Part shown: positions 1 to 8,968 of the stretch, piece after piece
Numbering within the stretch: position 1 is the first letter of the stretch
Layout: each line of letters starts with the position of its first letter
Source: JASLBX01 sp036373915
GTDB lineage: Bacteria; Actinomycetota; Actinomycetes; Jiangellales; Jiangellaceae
Reading direction: 5' to 3'
Assembly: GCA_036373915.1 (NCBI GenBank)
Contig: DASUUU010000002.1
Coordinates: 1 to 60,886 of the forward strand
Length of the DNA: 60,886 bases
Translations under genes and position numbers: made by a program
Notes under the pieces: generated by a model
The model's database searches: none
What the model was told of the DNA's origin: nothing
The model's input: the letters and a program-made list of their open reading frames with translations, nothing else

Positions 1-215
1 CCGGACTTGGTGGGTACGGCGGTGGAGTGGCGGCCGACATGACCAACCTTTCGGTGTGGAACCGCAACGATCAGCAAGCGGGTGGTCCGGGTCTGAACCG
101 GACCGGTCACATCGGCACTCACTCGAAACTCAAACTCTGGCGGCTATCAGCCTCGCCTCAATACAGACATTATATCGAAACATCCGTACGGACACAAGAC
201 CGCGCTGCGAGAACC
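1..215. other. Non-coding or unassigned left edge
   Basis: No convincing gene is visible before the end of the class V aminotransferase. Short open frames here have no recognisable product, and a stretch near 150-190 is unusually AT-rich for this window. The neighbouring gene to the left is outside the window, so nothing more can be said. Confidence 0.4.
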
Positions 216-1964
216 TCACCGCGCGCTGGGGTCGAGATCCACTCCGTCGAGGCAGACCGGTGGCAGTGGGAACCAGCGCAGCGCTTCGAACTCCTCCGAC
301 AGGCCCGTCGGCCCATCGGCGACGTGGTCCGGCTTGGCTGCGAGCACTGCCCGCGCATCGGAAAGGAAGTCCGGCAGTGATTCCTCGCCCAATTGCACTC
401 GCTGGCCCGGATACTCCAGTGCGCCGTCCGGACCGAAACGCACGTCAGTCAATCGCAGCGGCGGCTCGGTCAGACCCTTGCGATGCTTCCAGAGTCCGGA
501 GTACGGGTCGAACCGGTAATCCGGTAGGAGCCGGTACCCGTTAGTGGCGATCTCGTCGACGGCGTCGATGAGAAAGTCGCACACCGCGTCGGTGATGAAG
601 TAGTTGAAGTTCATCCTGGCCCAGCCGGGCTTGATGCCGTCGCACCCGCGCCCGACCTCGGTCTCGAACGCGTGAGAATGGGCAGCGTCTATGGCCAGCA
701 GCCGGTGCCCGTACGGCCCCGCGCAGGAACAGCCACCTCGAGCCTGGATGCCGAACAGGTCGTTCAGGACCGCGACGATGAAGTTGTGGTGCAGGTACCG
801 CGAGCCGTGCCGGATCCGGAACGAGACGATGGACAGCCGCTCAGCGTCCGGGTTACCGAGGATCTCCAGGTTTGGGTTGCGTTGCCAGCGGTCCAACGCC
901 CGCCGCCAGAACCGTTCTTCACGAGCCTGGATCAGGTCGGTGCCCACGGCTTGCTTGAGTGCGACCACCACACCGGCCCGGATGGACTCGACGATCGCCG
1001 GCGTGCCCCCCTCCTCCCGGGCGACCGGGTCGTCGAGGTAACGATGCCCGACCGGGTCGACGAACAGAACGGTGCCGCCGCCGGGCACCGTGGGCACCCG
1101 GTTGCGGACCAACTCGCGCCGCACCACAAGTACCCCAGGAGTCTGCGGGCCGCCCACGAACTTGTGCGGGGACAGAAAGATCGCATCCTTATGGTCACGG
1201 GCGCCCGGAGCAGTCTCGGCCATTCGGATGGGGACATACGGCGCCGCCGCCGCGAAATCCCAGAACGACAGCGCACCGTGCCGGTGCAGCAGGGACGCGA
1301 TGCCGGTGGTGTCCGACAGGATTCCGGTGACGTTGGACGCGGCCGAGAAGGTCCCGATCTTGAGCGGCCGGTCGGCGAACTCGACAAGCCGCCGCTCCAG
1401 CTCAGCCTGGTCGATATGTCCGTCGAGGTCGGCTCCGATCTCGACGACTTCGGCGATGGACTCCCGCCAGGGCAACTCGTTCGAGTGGTGCTCGTACGGC
1501 CCGACGAAGACCACGGGCCGTTCGTCCGGCGGAATCTGCGCGGCAAGATGCCAGCGGTTGTCGAGGCCATCGGGAATCCGCAACTCCAGGATGGCGACGA
1601 GCTTGTTGACCGCTCCCGTGGCTCCCGACCCGCAGAAGATCACCAGATCGTCGTCAGTGCCACCGACCGCGTCGCGGATGATCCGCCGGGCATCCTCTCT
1701 CAACCGCGTTGTCTGCAACCCGGTGCCTGAGCTTTCAGTGTGGGTGTTGGCATATCGCGGCAGCACCTGCTCACGGATGAAGTCCTCGATGAAGTCCAGC
1801 GACCTGCCCGACGCGGTGTAGTCGGCGTACGTGATCCGGCGCGGCCCGTACGGCCCATCGAGCACTTCGTTCTCACCGATGATGCCGGCGCGAACTCGCT
1901 CCAACAACGCCGACGTCGGTGCCGAGTCGGCGATCTTGACGGACGCGTGTGTGCTTGGTTCCAT
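216..1964 (-). CDS. Class V aminotransferase (cysteine desulfurase-like, PLP enzyme)
   Basis: A pyridoxal-phosphate enzyme of the NifS/SufS-like class V fold. The motif SPHKFVGGPQTPG places the Schiff-base lysine at about residue 268. GSGATGAVNKL near residue 105 is the usual phosphate-contacting loop. At 582 residues it is longer than the ~400 of a standard cysteine desulfurase; the extra length includes a C-terminal extension of about 100 residues. The start at 1964 (MEPSTHAS) is preferred because GGAGGTGG lies 6-7 bases upstream; a GTG at 2000 would add 12 residues. It begins about 80 bp after narI on the same strand, so it may be read through from the nitrate reductase operon. Substrate is unknown; sulfur mobilisation for Fe-S or molybdenum cofactor is one guess. 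Confidence 0.8.
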   Translation of the reverse strand: MEPSTHASVKIADSAPTSALLERVRAGIIGENEVLDGPYGPRRITYADYTASGRSLDFIEDFIREQVLPRYANTHTESSGTGLQTTRLREDARRIIRDAVGGTDDDLVIFCGSGATGAVNKLVAILELRIPDGLDNRWHLAAQIPPDERPVVFVGPYEHHSNELPWRESIAEVVEIGADLDGHIDQAELERRLVEFADRPLKIGTFSAASNVTGILSDTTGIASLLHRHGALSFWDFAAAAPYVPIRMAETAPGARDHKDAIFLSPHKFVGGPQTPGVLVVRRELVRNRVPTVPGGGTVLFVDPVGHRYLDDPVAREEGGTPAIVESIRAGVVVALKQAVGTDLIQAREERFWRRALDRWQRNPNLEILGNPDAERLSIVSFRIRHGSRYLHHNFIVAVLNDLFGIQARGGCSCAGPYGHRLLAIDAAHSHAFETEVGRGCDGIKPGWARMNFNYFITDAVCDFLIDAVDEIATNGYRLLPDYRFDPYSGLWKHRKGLTEPPLRLTDVRFGPDGALEYPGQRVQLGEESLPDFLSDARAVLAAKPDHVADGPTGLSEEFEALRWFPLPPVCLDGVDLDPSAR

Positions 1965-2044
1965 CGCCGCCACCTCCGTGGCCATCGTAGGCCCGCGCAC
2001 CGACGACCCCGAGCCGAACGGGCGGGCTGTCGAGTCCGCGCAGG

Positions 2045-2788
2045 TCAGCGACGAGTCCGGCCGGACACCTCCCAGCCGCGACGCGGTTGCCGCGATGCCG
2101 CGCCGCCGTCACGGGATCGGTACACGACGTACGGGCGGAACAGGTAGTGGACCGGCGCCGTGAATGCGTGCACGAGCCGGGTGAACGGCCAGACCGCGAA
2201 CAGCAACATGCCTACCAGCGTGTGCAGCTGGAAGGAGAACGGGGCTTCTGTCATCGCCGCCACATCCGGCTGCAACGCGAAGATCGACCGGAACCACGGG
2301 GACACCGTTTCGCGGTAGTTGTGCTCCTCTACCACGACGCCGGCCCCCAGCGCCGTCGTCAGCAGACCGGTGACGATCGCCGCCGCCAGCACGATGTACA
2401 TCGACTTGTCGTTCCGCGTGGTCGCCATGAACACGGGGCCGGTCGTCCGCCGGCGGTAGATGAGGATGGCGATGCCGACAAGCGTCGCGAAGCCCGCGAT
2501 CCCACCCAGGGTGAGCGCCTGGATGTGATATAGGTCCTCGTCGACCCCGACCGCCTCGGTCCAACTGGCCGGGATCACCAGCCCGATCAGGTGACCGATG
2601 ACGACGACCAGGATGCCGAAGTGGAACAGCGGGCTGCCGATCCGCAGCAGCCGCGACTCGTACAGCTGGGACGACCGGGTGGTCCAGCCGAACTTGTCGT
2701 ACCGGTACCGCCATATCGTGCCGGCCACGAGAATAGCGACGGTGACGTAGGGCCCGGCACCCCACAGGAGTATCTCCAGGGCGTTCAT
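2045..2788 (-). CDS. narI: Respiratory nitrate reductase gamma subunit NarI (cytochrome b)
   Basis: The 247-residue membrane cytochrome b that oxidises quinol and passes electrons to NarH. Five hydrophobic segments are visible, and histidines in or near them (FHFG and GHLIG in helix 2, LHTLVG and RLVHAF in the last helix) are placed to ligate two b-type hemes, as in the NarI family. The ATG overlaps the narJ stop by an ATGA quadruplet, so it is translationally coupled. It is the last gene of narGHJI. The C-terminus after residue 220 is basic and cytoplasmic in the usual topology. Identity is secure from sequence and context. Confidence 0.95.
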   Translation of the reverse strand: MNALEILLWGAGPYVTVAILVAGTIWRYRYDKFGWTTRSSQLYESRLLRIGSPLFHFGILVVVIGHLIGLVIPASWTEAVGVDEDLYHIQALTLGGIAGFATLVGIAILIYRRRTTGPVFMATTRNDKSMYIVLAAAIVTGLLTTALGAGVVVEEHNYRETVSPWFRSIFALQPDVAAMTEAPFSFQLHTLVGMLLFAVWPFTRLVHAFTAPVHYLFRPYVVYRSRDGGAASRQPRRGWEVSGRTRR

Positions 2789-3438
2789 CGGTACAACGCC
2801 CCCTCAGGGCCTGAGCCGGATGGCGCGACTGCGTAGGGTTCGAGGCCCACCATCTCCTGCGGCGGGCCAGAGCGGGCCAGCTGCATCGCAGCCGCTCTGT
2901 CTCGCGGGGACGGCCCGGGCAGCAGGGAGCACACCGCCGCGACAACGTCCGCGTACGGCGAGTCGGCATCCTCCAGCGCGAGGCGGAGCAGTTCAAGGCC
3001 GGCCCGCTGCTCCTGGAGCAGTGCCAGGCCGTCGGCAAGATCACCCGTGGCTGCGTACTCCAGGACGACCGGCAGGTAATCCGGCAGTTCGGAGTTGCCG
3101 AGCTCCAGCCCGCTGCGGCGGTAGCGCTCCTTCAGCCCGGCGAGCGCCTGACCGCGCCGGCGGGTCTCACCGTCGGTCCACCAGGTGAGGTAGAGGCAGC
3201 ACCGGCGCCGGCGGTCGAACGTCGAGACGTAGTACTCCGCGAGATCCCGGGCCGGGGTCGCCCGGACGTGGTCGATGAACCGCGCGAAGCCGGCCTGAGC
3301 GCGGCCGCCTGGCAGGCTCGCCACTGCGTCGGCGAGCAGCGGCAGCCGCGAGCGGAGATCCTCGTCCGGGTAGCCCAGCAGGTGGGACGCCACTTGGCAG
3401 GTCATGGCGACATGGCGAGCCGACGATGCCGAGATCAC
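2785..3438 (-). CDS. narJ: Nitrate reductase molybdenum cofactor assembly chaperone NarJ
   Basis: A 217-residue NarJ/TorD-type chaperone that inserts the molybdenum cofactor into NarG before membrane docking and is not part of the mature enzyme. The N-terminal helix pattern (ASHLLGYPDEDLRSRLPLL) and the downstream YYVSTFDRRRRCCLYLTWW region are characteristic of the family. Translation starts at GTG 3438, overlapping the narH stop as GTGA, with a strong AGGAGGAGG element inside the narH tail. Length is normal. Position between narH and narI is the canonical order. Confidence 0.94.
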   Translation of the reverse strand: MISASSARHVAMTCQVASHLLGYPDEDLRSRLPLLADAVASLPGGRAQAGFARFIDHVRATPARDLAEYYVSTFDRRRRCCLYLTWWTDGETRRRGQALAGLKERYRRSGLELGNSELPDYLPVVLEYAATGDLADGLALLQEQRAGLELLRLALEDADSPYADVVAAVCSLLPGPSPRDRAAAMQLARSGPPQEMVGLEPYAVAPSGSGPEGALYR

Positions 3439-5114
3439 GGCGAGTCCTCCTCCTCGTCCGAGCGTTTTGGCGGGAACATCCCGGGCGGCCGGCCCTTGCC
3501 GTCCCAGTTGAGCAGGTTGACCCGCGCTCCCGGGCGCTCCGGGTCGGCGACATTGTTCGTGGTCTGTCGATCACGCAACGCGTGGAAGGTCTCCACGGAC
3601 ACCGGCGTCGGTCGACCCGAAGCCTCGCCGAACGGACCGCTTTCATACATGCCGGGGCCGCCCTCGTAGTCGAGGCTGCACCCGATCTCCTCGAGCCGGC
3701 GGCCCTCCGTCTCGTGCGCGGTGGGTATGACGTAGCGGTCCTCGTACTTGGCCACGGCCAGTAGCCGGTAGAGGGTCGTGACCTGTGCACCTGTCATCCC
3801 GGCCGCCTCGGCCACCGACTCGTCCGGTGGGTCGCCGAGGTTGACCGCCCGCATGTACGCGCGCATCGCCGACAGCCGCTGTAGCACCTGTCTGACCGGT
3901 TCTGGATCTCCGGCGGTGAACAGCTCGGCGAGGTACTCGACAGGAATGCGCAGCGCGTCGATGGCACCGAACAGGTTGTCGACGTCCTCGCCGTCATGTC
4001 CCGTCTCGGTAAGGGAATCCACCACCGGCGACAGTGGCGGGACGTACCACACCATCGGCATCGTCCTGAATTCCGGATGCAGCGGCAGGGCGACCCGGTG
4101 GATCTTGGCCAGCGCGTACACCGGCGAGCGCCGGGCGGCATCGAGCCAGTCCTCAGGAATTCCGTCCCTGCGAGCCGCTTCTATAACTTCCGAATCGTTG
4201 GGGTCGAGCAGCAGGTCGAGCTGCGCTTCGTACAGGTCCTTCTCGTCAGGCACAGAGGCCGCCTCGGACGCGCGGTCGGCGTCGTAGAGGAAGACCCCGA
4301 TGTACCGCAGCCGCCCGACGCAGGTCTCAGAGCACACCGTCGGGATGCCCACCTCGACCCGCGGGTAGCAGAACGTGCACTTCTCCGCCTTGCCGGTGCG
4401 GTGGTTGAAGTACACCTTCTTGTACGGGCACCCGGTGACGCACATCCGCCAGCCCTTACAGGTGTCCTGGTCGACGAGCACGATGCCGTCCTCGGACCTC
4501 TTGTACATCGCGCCCGACGGGCAGGACGCGACGCACGACGGGTTGAGGCAGTGCTCGCAGATGCGCGGCAGGTAGAACATGAAGGTCCGCTCGAACTCGA
4601 ACTTGACCTTGTCCTCGGCGGTCCGCCGCACGCGCTCGATGATGGGGTCGTGATCGGCGATCTCAGCGCCGCCGGCCAGGCTGTCGTCCCAGTTGGCGCT
4701 CCACTCGACCTTCATCGGCTGGCCGGAGATGAGCGATTTCGGTTCGGCCACCGGGAAGTCATCACCCAGCGGTGCGGAGATCAGATTCTCGTAGTCGTAA
4801 GTCCAGGGTTCGTAGTAGTCGCGGATGTTGGGCAGCACCGGGTTCGCAAAGATGGTCAGCAGCTTGCGGAACCGCCCGCCCGCCTTCAGCTTGAGCCGGC
4901 CGCGCTTGTTCAGCACCCAGCCGCCCTGCCAGGCCTCCTGGTCCTGGTAGCGGCGCGGATAGCCCTGCCCGGGGCGGGTCTCCACGTTGTTGAACCACAC
5001 GTACTCGGTGCCGCTGCGGTTGGTCCAGGCTTGCTTGCAGGTGACCGAACAGGTGTGGCAGCCGATGCACTTGTCCAGGTTCATCACCATGCCGAGCTGG
5101 CACATGACGCGCAT
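3435..5114 (-). CDS. narH: Respiratory nitrate reductase beta subunit NarH (Fe-S protein)
   Basis: A 559-residue electron-transfer subunit linking NarI hemes to NarG. Four cysteine groups are present: CIGCHTCSVTC at the N-terminus, CEHCLNPSCVASC, CKGWRMCVTGC and CTFCYPRV with a distal CSETC. The tryptophan in CKGWRMC replaces a cysteine, which is the family signature of the single [3Fe-4S] centre; the other groups carry [4Fe-4S]. The ATG overlaps the narG stop (ATGA). About 50 residues longer than E. coli NarH, as seen in other actinobacteria. Cytoplasmic face of the membrane. Confidence 0.96.
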   Translation of the reverse strand: MRVMCQLGMVMNLDKCIGCHTCSVTCKQAWTNRSGTEYVWFNNVETRPGQGYPRRYQDQEAWQGGWVLNKRGRLKLKAGGRFRKLLTIFANPVLPNIRDYYEPWTYDYENLISAPLGDDFPVAEPKSLISGQPMKVEWSANWDDSLAGGAEIADHDPIIERVRRTAEDKVKFEFERTFMFYLPRICEHCLNPSCVASCPSGAMYKRSEDGIVLVDQDTCKGWRMCVTGCPYKKVYFNHRTGKAEKCTFCYPRVEVGIPTVCSETCVGRLRYIGVFLYDADRASEAASVPDEKDLYEAQLDLLLDPNDSEVIEAARRDGIPEDWLDAARRSPVYALAKIHRVALPLHPEFRTMPMVWYVPPLSPVVDSLTETGHDGEDVDNLFGAIDALRIPVEYLAELFTAGDPEPVRQVLQRLSAMRAYMRAVNLGDPPDESVAEAAGMTGAQVTTLYRLLAVAKYEDRYVIPTAHETEGRRLEEIGCSLDYEGGPGMYESGPFGEASGRPTPVSVETFHALRDRQTTNNVADPERPGARVNLLNWDGKGRPPGMFPPKRSDEEEDSP

Positions 5115-8100
5115 CAGTACGTCACCTCCTGGCTCCGCCTCCGGATCACTGTGACCTCGTCACGCTGATTGCCGGTCGGCCCGAAATAGTTGAACGCGAA
5201 GGACAGCTGGGCGTAGCCGCCGATCAACAACGTCGGCTTGACAAGGATCCGGGTCAGCGAGTTGTGAATGCCCCCGCGCCGGCCGCTCGCCTCCGCTATC
5301 GGCACGTCCACGACCCGCTCCTGCGCGTGGTAGACGTACACGGTGCCGACCGGCATCCGGTGCGAGACGATCGCGCGCAGCGCCATCACCCCGTTCCTGT
5401 TCACCATCTCCACCCACTCGTTGTCCTTCACCCCGATCTGCTCTGCGTCGGCGGGACTCATCCACACCGTCGGCCCGCCGCGGGAGAGCGTCAGCATGAT
5501 CAGGTTGTCCTGGTACTCCGAGTGGATCGACCACTTCGAATGCGGGGTCAGGTAGCGCACGACCACCTGCTTCGAACCGTCGGGGCCGACCTGTGGTTCC
5601 CCGAAGAGCCGGTGCATGTCAAGCGGCGGCCGGTAGATCGGCAGCGCCTCACCGAAGTCGTGCATCCAGTCGTGGTCGAGGAAGAAGTGCATCCGCCCAG
5701 TGAGGGTGTGCCACGGCTTGAGCTCCTCGACGTTGGTCGTGAACGCCGCGTACCGGCGGCCGCCGTGCTCGCTGCCCGACCACTCCGGGCTGGTGATGAC
5801 CGTCACTGGCTGGGCCTGGGTGTCGGCGAACCTGATCAGTCTGTCCTCACTGCCTTCCGCGAGGTGTGCCAGCGGCCGGCCGACCCGGTCCTCGAGAGCG
5901 TGGAATCCTTGCACGGCCAGCCGGCCGTTGGTGGTCCCGCTCAGCGCCAGGATCGCCTCGGCCATCTTGGCGTCAGTGTCCAGCGCCGGGCGGCCATCGG
6001 CGACACCGCCGAGCATCACGCCGTTGACGTGATCCAGGTGATCGACCTCGACGTCCGGCTTGAACGTGACCCCTTTGGTCGCGAGGCCCAGCCGCTCGGT
6101 GAGCGGTCCCAGTGCCGTCATCTTGTCGGCTATCGCCGCGAAGTCACGCTCGATGACGGCGAGGGCGGGCATGCTCCGTCCTGGCGCCGGGTCGACATCG
6201 CCGGTGCGCCAGTCGCGCACCGTACCGCCGGCCTGGGCGGTCTCTGCCGGCGTGTCGTGCTGCAAGGCGGTGGCGACCAGGTCGCGCCGCACCCCCAGGT
6301 GAGTGCGGGCCAACTCGCTGAACCGCCGGGCGATCGCGTTGAACGCCTCGAAGTCCGACCGGGTCTCCCACGGCGGTTCGATCGCCGGCGTGAATGCGTG
6401 CACGAACGGATGCATGTCCGTCGAGGACAGGTCGTGCTTCTCGTACCACGTCGCGGCGGGCAGCACCACGTCGGAGAGCAGCGTCGAGCTCGTCATGCGA
6501 AAGTCCAGCGACAGCAGCAGGTCCAGCTTTCCCTCGGGGGCATCGTCGTGCCACGTCACGTCCCGCGGCCGCAGTTCGGGCGGCGTCTCGTCGGCCCGCA
6601 GGCTGGTGTGAGTACCCAGTAGATGCTTGAGGAAGTACTCGTTGCCCTTACCGGACGACCCCAGCAGGTTGGCCCGCCACAGCGTCAGGCAGCGCGGCCA
6701 GTTCTCCGGCGCGTCCGGATCCTCGGCCGCGAACTTGAGCTCGCCCGACGCCAGCTTGCCGGCGACGTAGGCAGGTGCCTCCTCCCCCGCCGCCTCGGCT
6801 TCGTCGACGAGCTCGAGCGGGTTCCGGTTGAACTGCGGATACGACGGCATCCAGCCCAGCCGGGCGGACAGCGCCATCGCATCGGCGGTGTGCAGGCCCG
6901 CGAGCCCTCCCCTGGCCAGGGGCGAGGCCAGCGCGTCGGCCCGGTAGCCGTCGTAGCGCCACTGGTCGGTATGGGTGTACCAGTAGGCGGTTCCGATCAT
7001 CTGCCGCGGCGGGCGCTGCCAGTCGGTCGCCATCGCCATGGTCGACCAGCCGGTGAACGGCCGGCACTTCTCCTGCCCGACATAGTGGGCCCAGCCTCCG
7101 CCGTTGCGGCCGATCGCCCCGGTCAGCATGAGCAGCGACATGATTGCCCGGTAGGACGCGTCGGCGTGGAACCAGTGGCACACGCCCGCACCGATGATGA
7201 CCATCGTCCGGCCACCCGAGCGCTCAGAGCTGCGGGCCATCTCCCGAGCGGTCCTGATCACCGACGCCGCCGGCACGGAGGTGATGGCTTCCTGCCAGGC
7301 CGGGGTGTACGGCGCGGTCGCATCGTCATAGCCGGCCGGCCATTCGCCCGGCAGTCCGGGCCGCCCGACTCCGTACTGCGCCAGCATGATGTCGAAGACC
7401 GTCGTGACGAGCCGGTCACCGATCCGGCGGGCGGGCACGCCGCGCCGCATCACCGCGCCCGAGCCGTCGAGGTTGTCGAACCGCGGCAGCAGCAGCTCGA
7501 CCGGCTCGGCATCGTCGCCAAGCAGCGTCAACGCCGGGGACACCCCGCCGAGGTCCAGGTTCCAGCGGCCGCGGCCGGACTCGGTCCACCGCTCCCCGAT
7601 CGTGCCGGCCGGAACCACGGGTTCGCCGCTGCGCCCGTCGATGAGCACCGTCTTCCACTCAGCGCGCTCGCTGGTGTCGCCCAGGTCGCTGGCCCGCAGG
7701 AACTTGCCGGCGACGTGAGCGCCGTCCCGCTCCTCGAGCTCGACAAGGAACGGCAGGTCGGTGTACTTCTGCACGTAGTCGACGAAGAACGGCACCCGCT
7801 GGTCGACGAAGTTCTCGCGCAGGATGACGTGCCCCATGGCCATCGCGAGCGCGCCGTCGGTGCCCGGCTGCGCCGGCAGCCAGGTGTCGGCGAACTTGGT
7901 GTTGTCCGCGTAATCGGGCGAGACCACGACCACCTTCTGGCCGCGGTAGCGCGCCTCGGCCATCCAGTGCGCGTCGGGTGTTCGGGTCACGGGGACGTTG
8001 GAGCCCCACATGATCAGGTAGGCGGCGTCCCACCAGTCGCCGGACTCCGGCACGTCTGTCTGGTCGCCGAACACCTGCGGCGATGCGGCGGGCAGGTCGG

Positions 8101-8809
8101 CGTACCAGTCATAGAACGAGGTCATCACGCCGCCGACGAGCTCGATGAATCGTGCCCCGACCGCGTGCGAGACCATCGACATGGCCGGGATCGGCGAGAA
8201 CCCGGCGACCCGGTCCGGTCCCCACGTCTTGATCGTGTGCACGTGTGCGGCGGCCACCATCTCGACGGCCTCGTCCCACGACACCCGCACGTGGCCGCCC
8301 TTGCCCCGGGCCTGCTGGTAGCGGCGGCGGCGCTCGGGGTCATTCACCACGTCGGCCCAGGCGAGGACGGGATCACCCAGGCGGGCCCGGGCCTCCCGGT
8401 ACATATCCACCAGGACGCCCCGCGCGTACGGGTACCGAACCCGGGTCGGCGAGTAGGTGTACCACGAGAACGCCGCGCCTCGCGGGCATCCTCGCGGCTC
8501 GTACTCCGGCCGGTCCGGGCCAACGCTCGGGTAGTCGGTCTCCTGAGACTCCCAGGTGATGATCCCGTCCTTGACGTAGACCTTCCACGAGCACGAACCC
8601 GTGCAGTTGACTCCATGCGTCGAGCGGACGACCTTGTCGTGACTCCACCGGTCGCGGTAGAACGCATCGCCCTCACGCCCGCCATGCCGGAAGACGGCTC
8701 GCAGGTCGTCGGACACCTCCGCCCTGGTGAAGAACCGGCCGGTGCGCAACAGCGCGTCGGCCAGTGGATCGTCCGTACCCCCGCCTTTTCGTTCGACTAC
8801 TTCCGGCAT
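5114..8809 (-). CDS. narG: Respiratory nitrate reductase alpha subunit NarG (molybdopterin)
   Basis: The 1231-residue catalytic subunit reducing nitrate to nitrite at Mo-bisMGD. The N-terminus carries the HxxxCxxxC pattern (STHGVNCTGSC) and a following GCPRGAAFSWY, which binds FS0 through a histidine, as in Nar enzymes. YDWYADLP holds the aspartate expected to ligate molybdenum. I place the start at 8809 (MPEVVERK) because GGGAAGG lies 8-9 bases upstream; an ATG at 8920 would add 37 residues unlike known NarG and would cover both regulatory boxes. First gene of narGHJI, divergent from narK. No twin-arginine export signal is visible, consistent with a cytoplasmic-facing enzyme. Confidence 0.96.
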   Translation of the reverse strand: MPEVVERKGGGTDDPLADALLRTGRFFTRAEVSDDLRAVFRHGGREGDAFYRDRWSHDKVVRSTHGVNCTGSCSWKVYVKDGIITWESQETDYPSVGPDRPEYEPRGCPRGAAFSWYTYSPTRVRYPYARGVLVDMYREARARLGDPVLAWADVVNDPERRRRYQQARGKGGHVRVSWDEAVEMVAAAHVHTIKTWGPDRVAGFSPIPAMSMVSHAVGARFIELVGGVMTSFYDWYADLPAASPQVFGDQTDVPESGDWWDAAYLIMWGSNVPVTRTPDAHWMAEARYRGQKVVVVSPDYADNTKFADTWLPAQPGTDGALAMAMGHVILRENFVDQRVPFFVDYVQKYTDLPFLVELEERDGAHVAGKFLRASDLGDTSERAEWKTVLIDGRSGEPVVPAGTIGERWTESGRGRWNLDLGGVSPALTLLGDDAEPVELLLPRFDNLDGSGAVMRRGVPARRIGDRLVTTVFDIMLAQYGVGRPGLPGEWPAGYDDATAPYTPAWQEAITSVPAASVIRTAREMARSSERSGGRTMVIIGAGVCHWFHADASYRAIMSLLMLTGAIGRNGGGWAHYVGQEKCRPFTGWSTMAMATDWQRPPRQMIGTAYWYTHTDQWRYDGYRADALASPLARGGLAGLHTADAMALSARLGWMPSYPQFNRNPLELVDEAEAAGEEAPAYVAGKLASGELKFAAEDPDAPENWPRCLTLWRANLLGSSGKGNEYFLKHLLGTHTSLRADETPPELRPRDVTWHDDAPEGKLDLLLSLDFRMTSSTLLSDVVLPAATWYEKHDLSSTDMHPFVHAFTPAIEPPWETRSDFEAFNAIARRFSELARTHLGVRRDLVATALQHDTPAETAQAGGTVRDWRTGDVDPAPGRSMPALAVIERDFAAIADKMTALGPLTERLGLATKGVTFKPDVEVDHLDHVNGVMLGGVADGRPALDTDAKMAEAILALSGTTNGRLAVQGFHALEDRVGRPLAHLAEGSEDRLIRFADTQAQPVTVITSPEWSGSEHGGRRYAAFTTNVEELKPWHTLTGRMHFFLDHDWMHDFGEALPIYRPPLDMHRLFGEPQVGPDGSKQVVVRYLTPHSKWSIHSEYQDNLIMLTLSRGGPTVWMSPADAEQIGVKDNEWVEMVNRNGVMALRAIVSHRMPVGTVYVYHAQERVVDVPIAEASGRRGGIHNSLTRILVKPTLLIGGYAQLSFAFNYFGPTGNQRDEVTVIRRRSQEVTY

Positions 8810-8846
8810 GGCGTTCACCTTCCCGACGTCCGTCGTCTCCAAACTA

Positions 8847-8860
8847 GGGCCGAAAGGCCT
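8847..8860. promoter_or_regulatory. DosR-like box, narG side
   Basis: The sequence GGGCCGAAAGGCCT fits the GGGAC-NWWN-GTCCC palindrome core. It is 37 bp before the narG start and 108 bp before narK. Confidence 0.55.
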
Positions 8861-8887
8861 TGCGTTCAGACTTTCGGTGTCAACTTC

Positions 8888-8901
8888 GGGACGAACGTCC
8901 C
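8888..8901. promoter_or_regulatory. DosR-like box, narK side (best copy)
   Basis: GGGACGAACGTCCC is a near-perfect palindrome, and the flanking TTC extends the match to the published TTSGGGACTWWAGTCCCSAA DosR consensus. It lies 67 bp before narK and 78 bp before narG in the 159-bp divergent promoter region, so one site could serve both directions. Confidence 0.7.
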
Positions 8902-8968
8902 TGCGCTGAGGTTGGATCATCCCTTATCGTCGATCCGGCTTACCGTCGCCCCGTCGAAGGAGCAACCA

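Noticed and set aside
6623..8968. Long upstream extension of the narK frame
   Set aside because: It is antisense to narG, has no NarK homology, and a strong ribosome site precedes the ATG at 8969.
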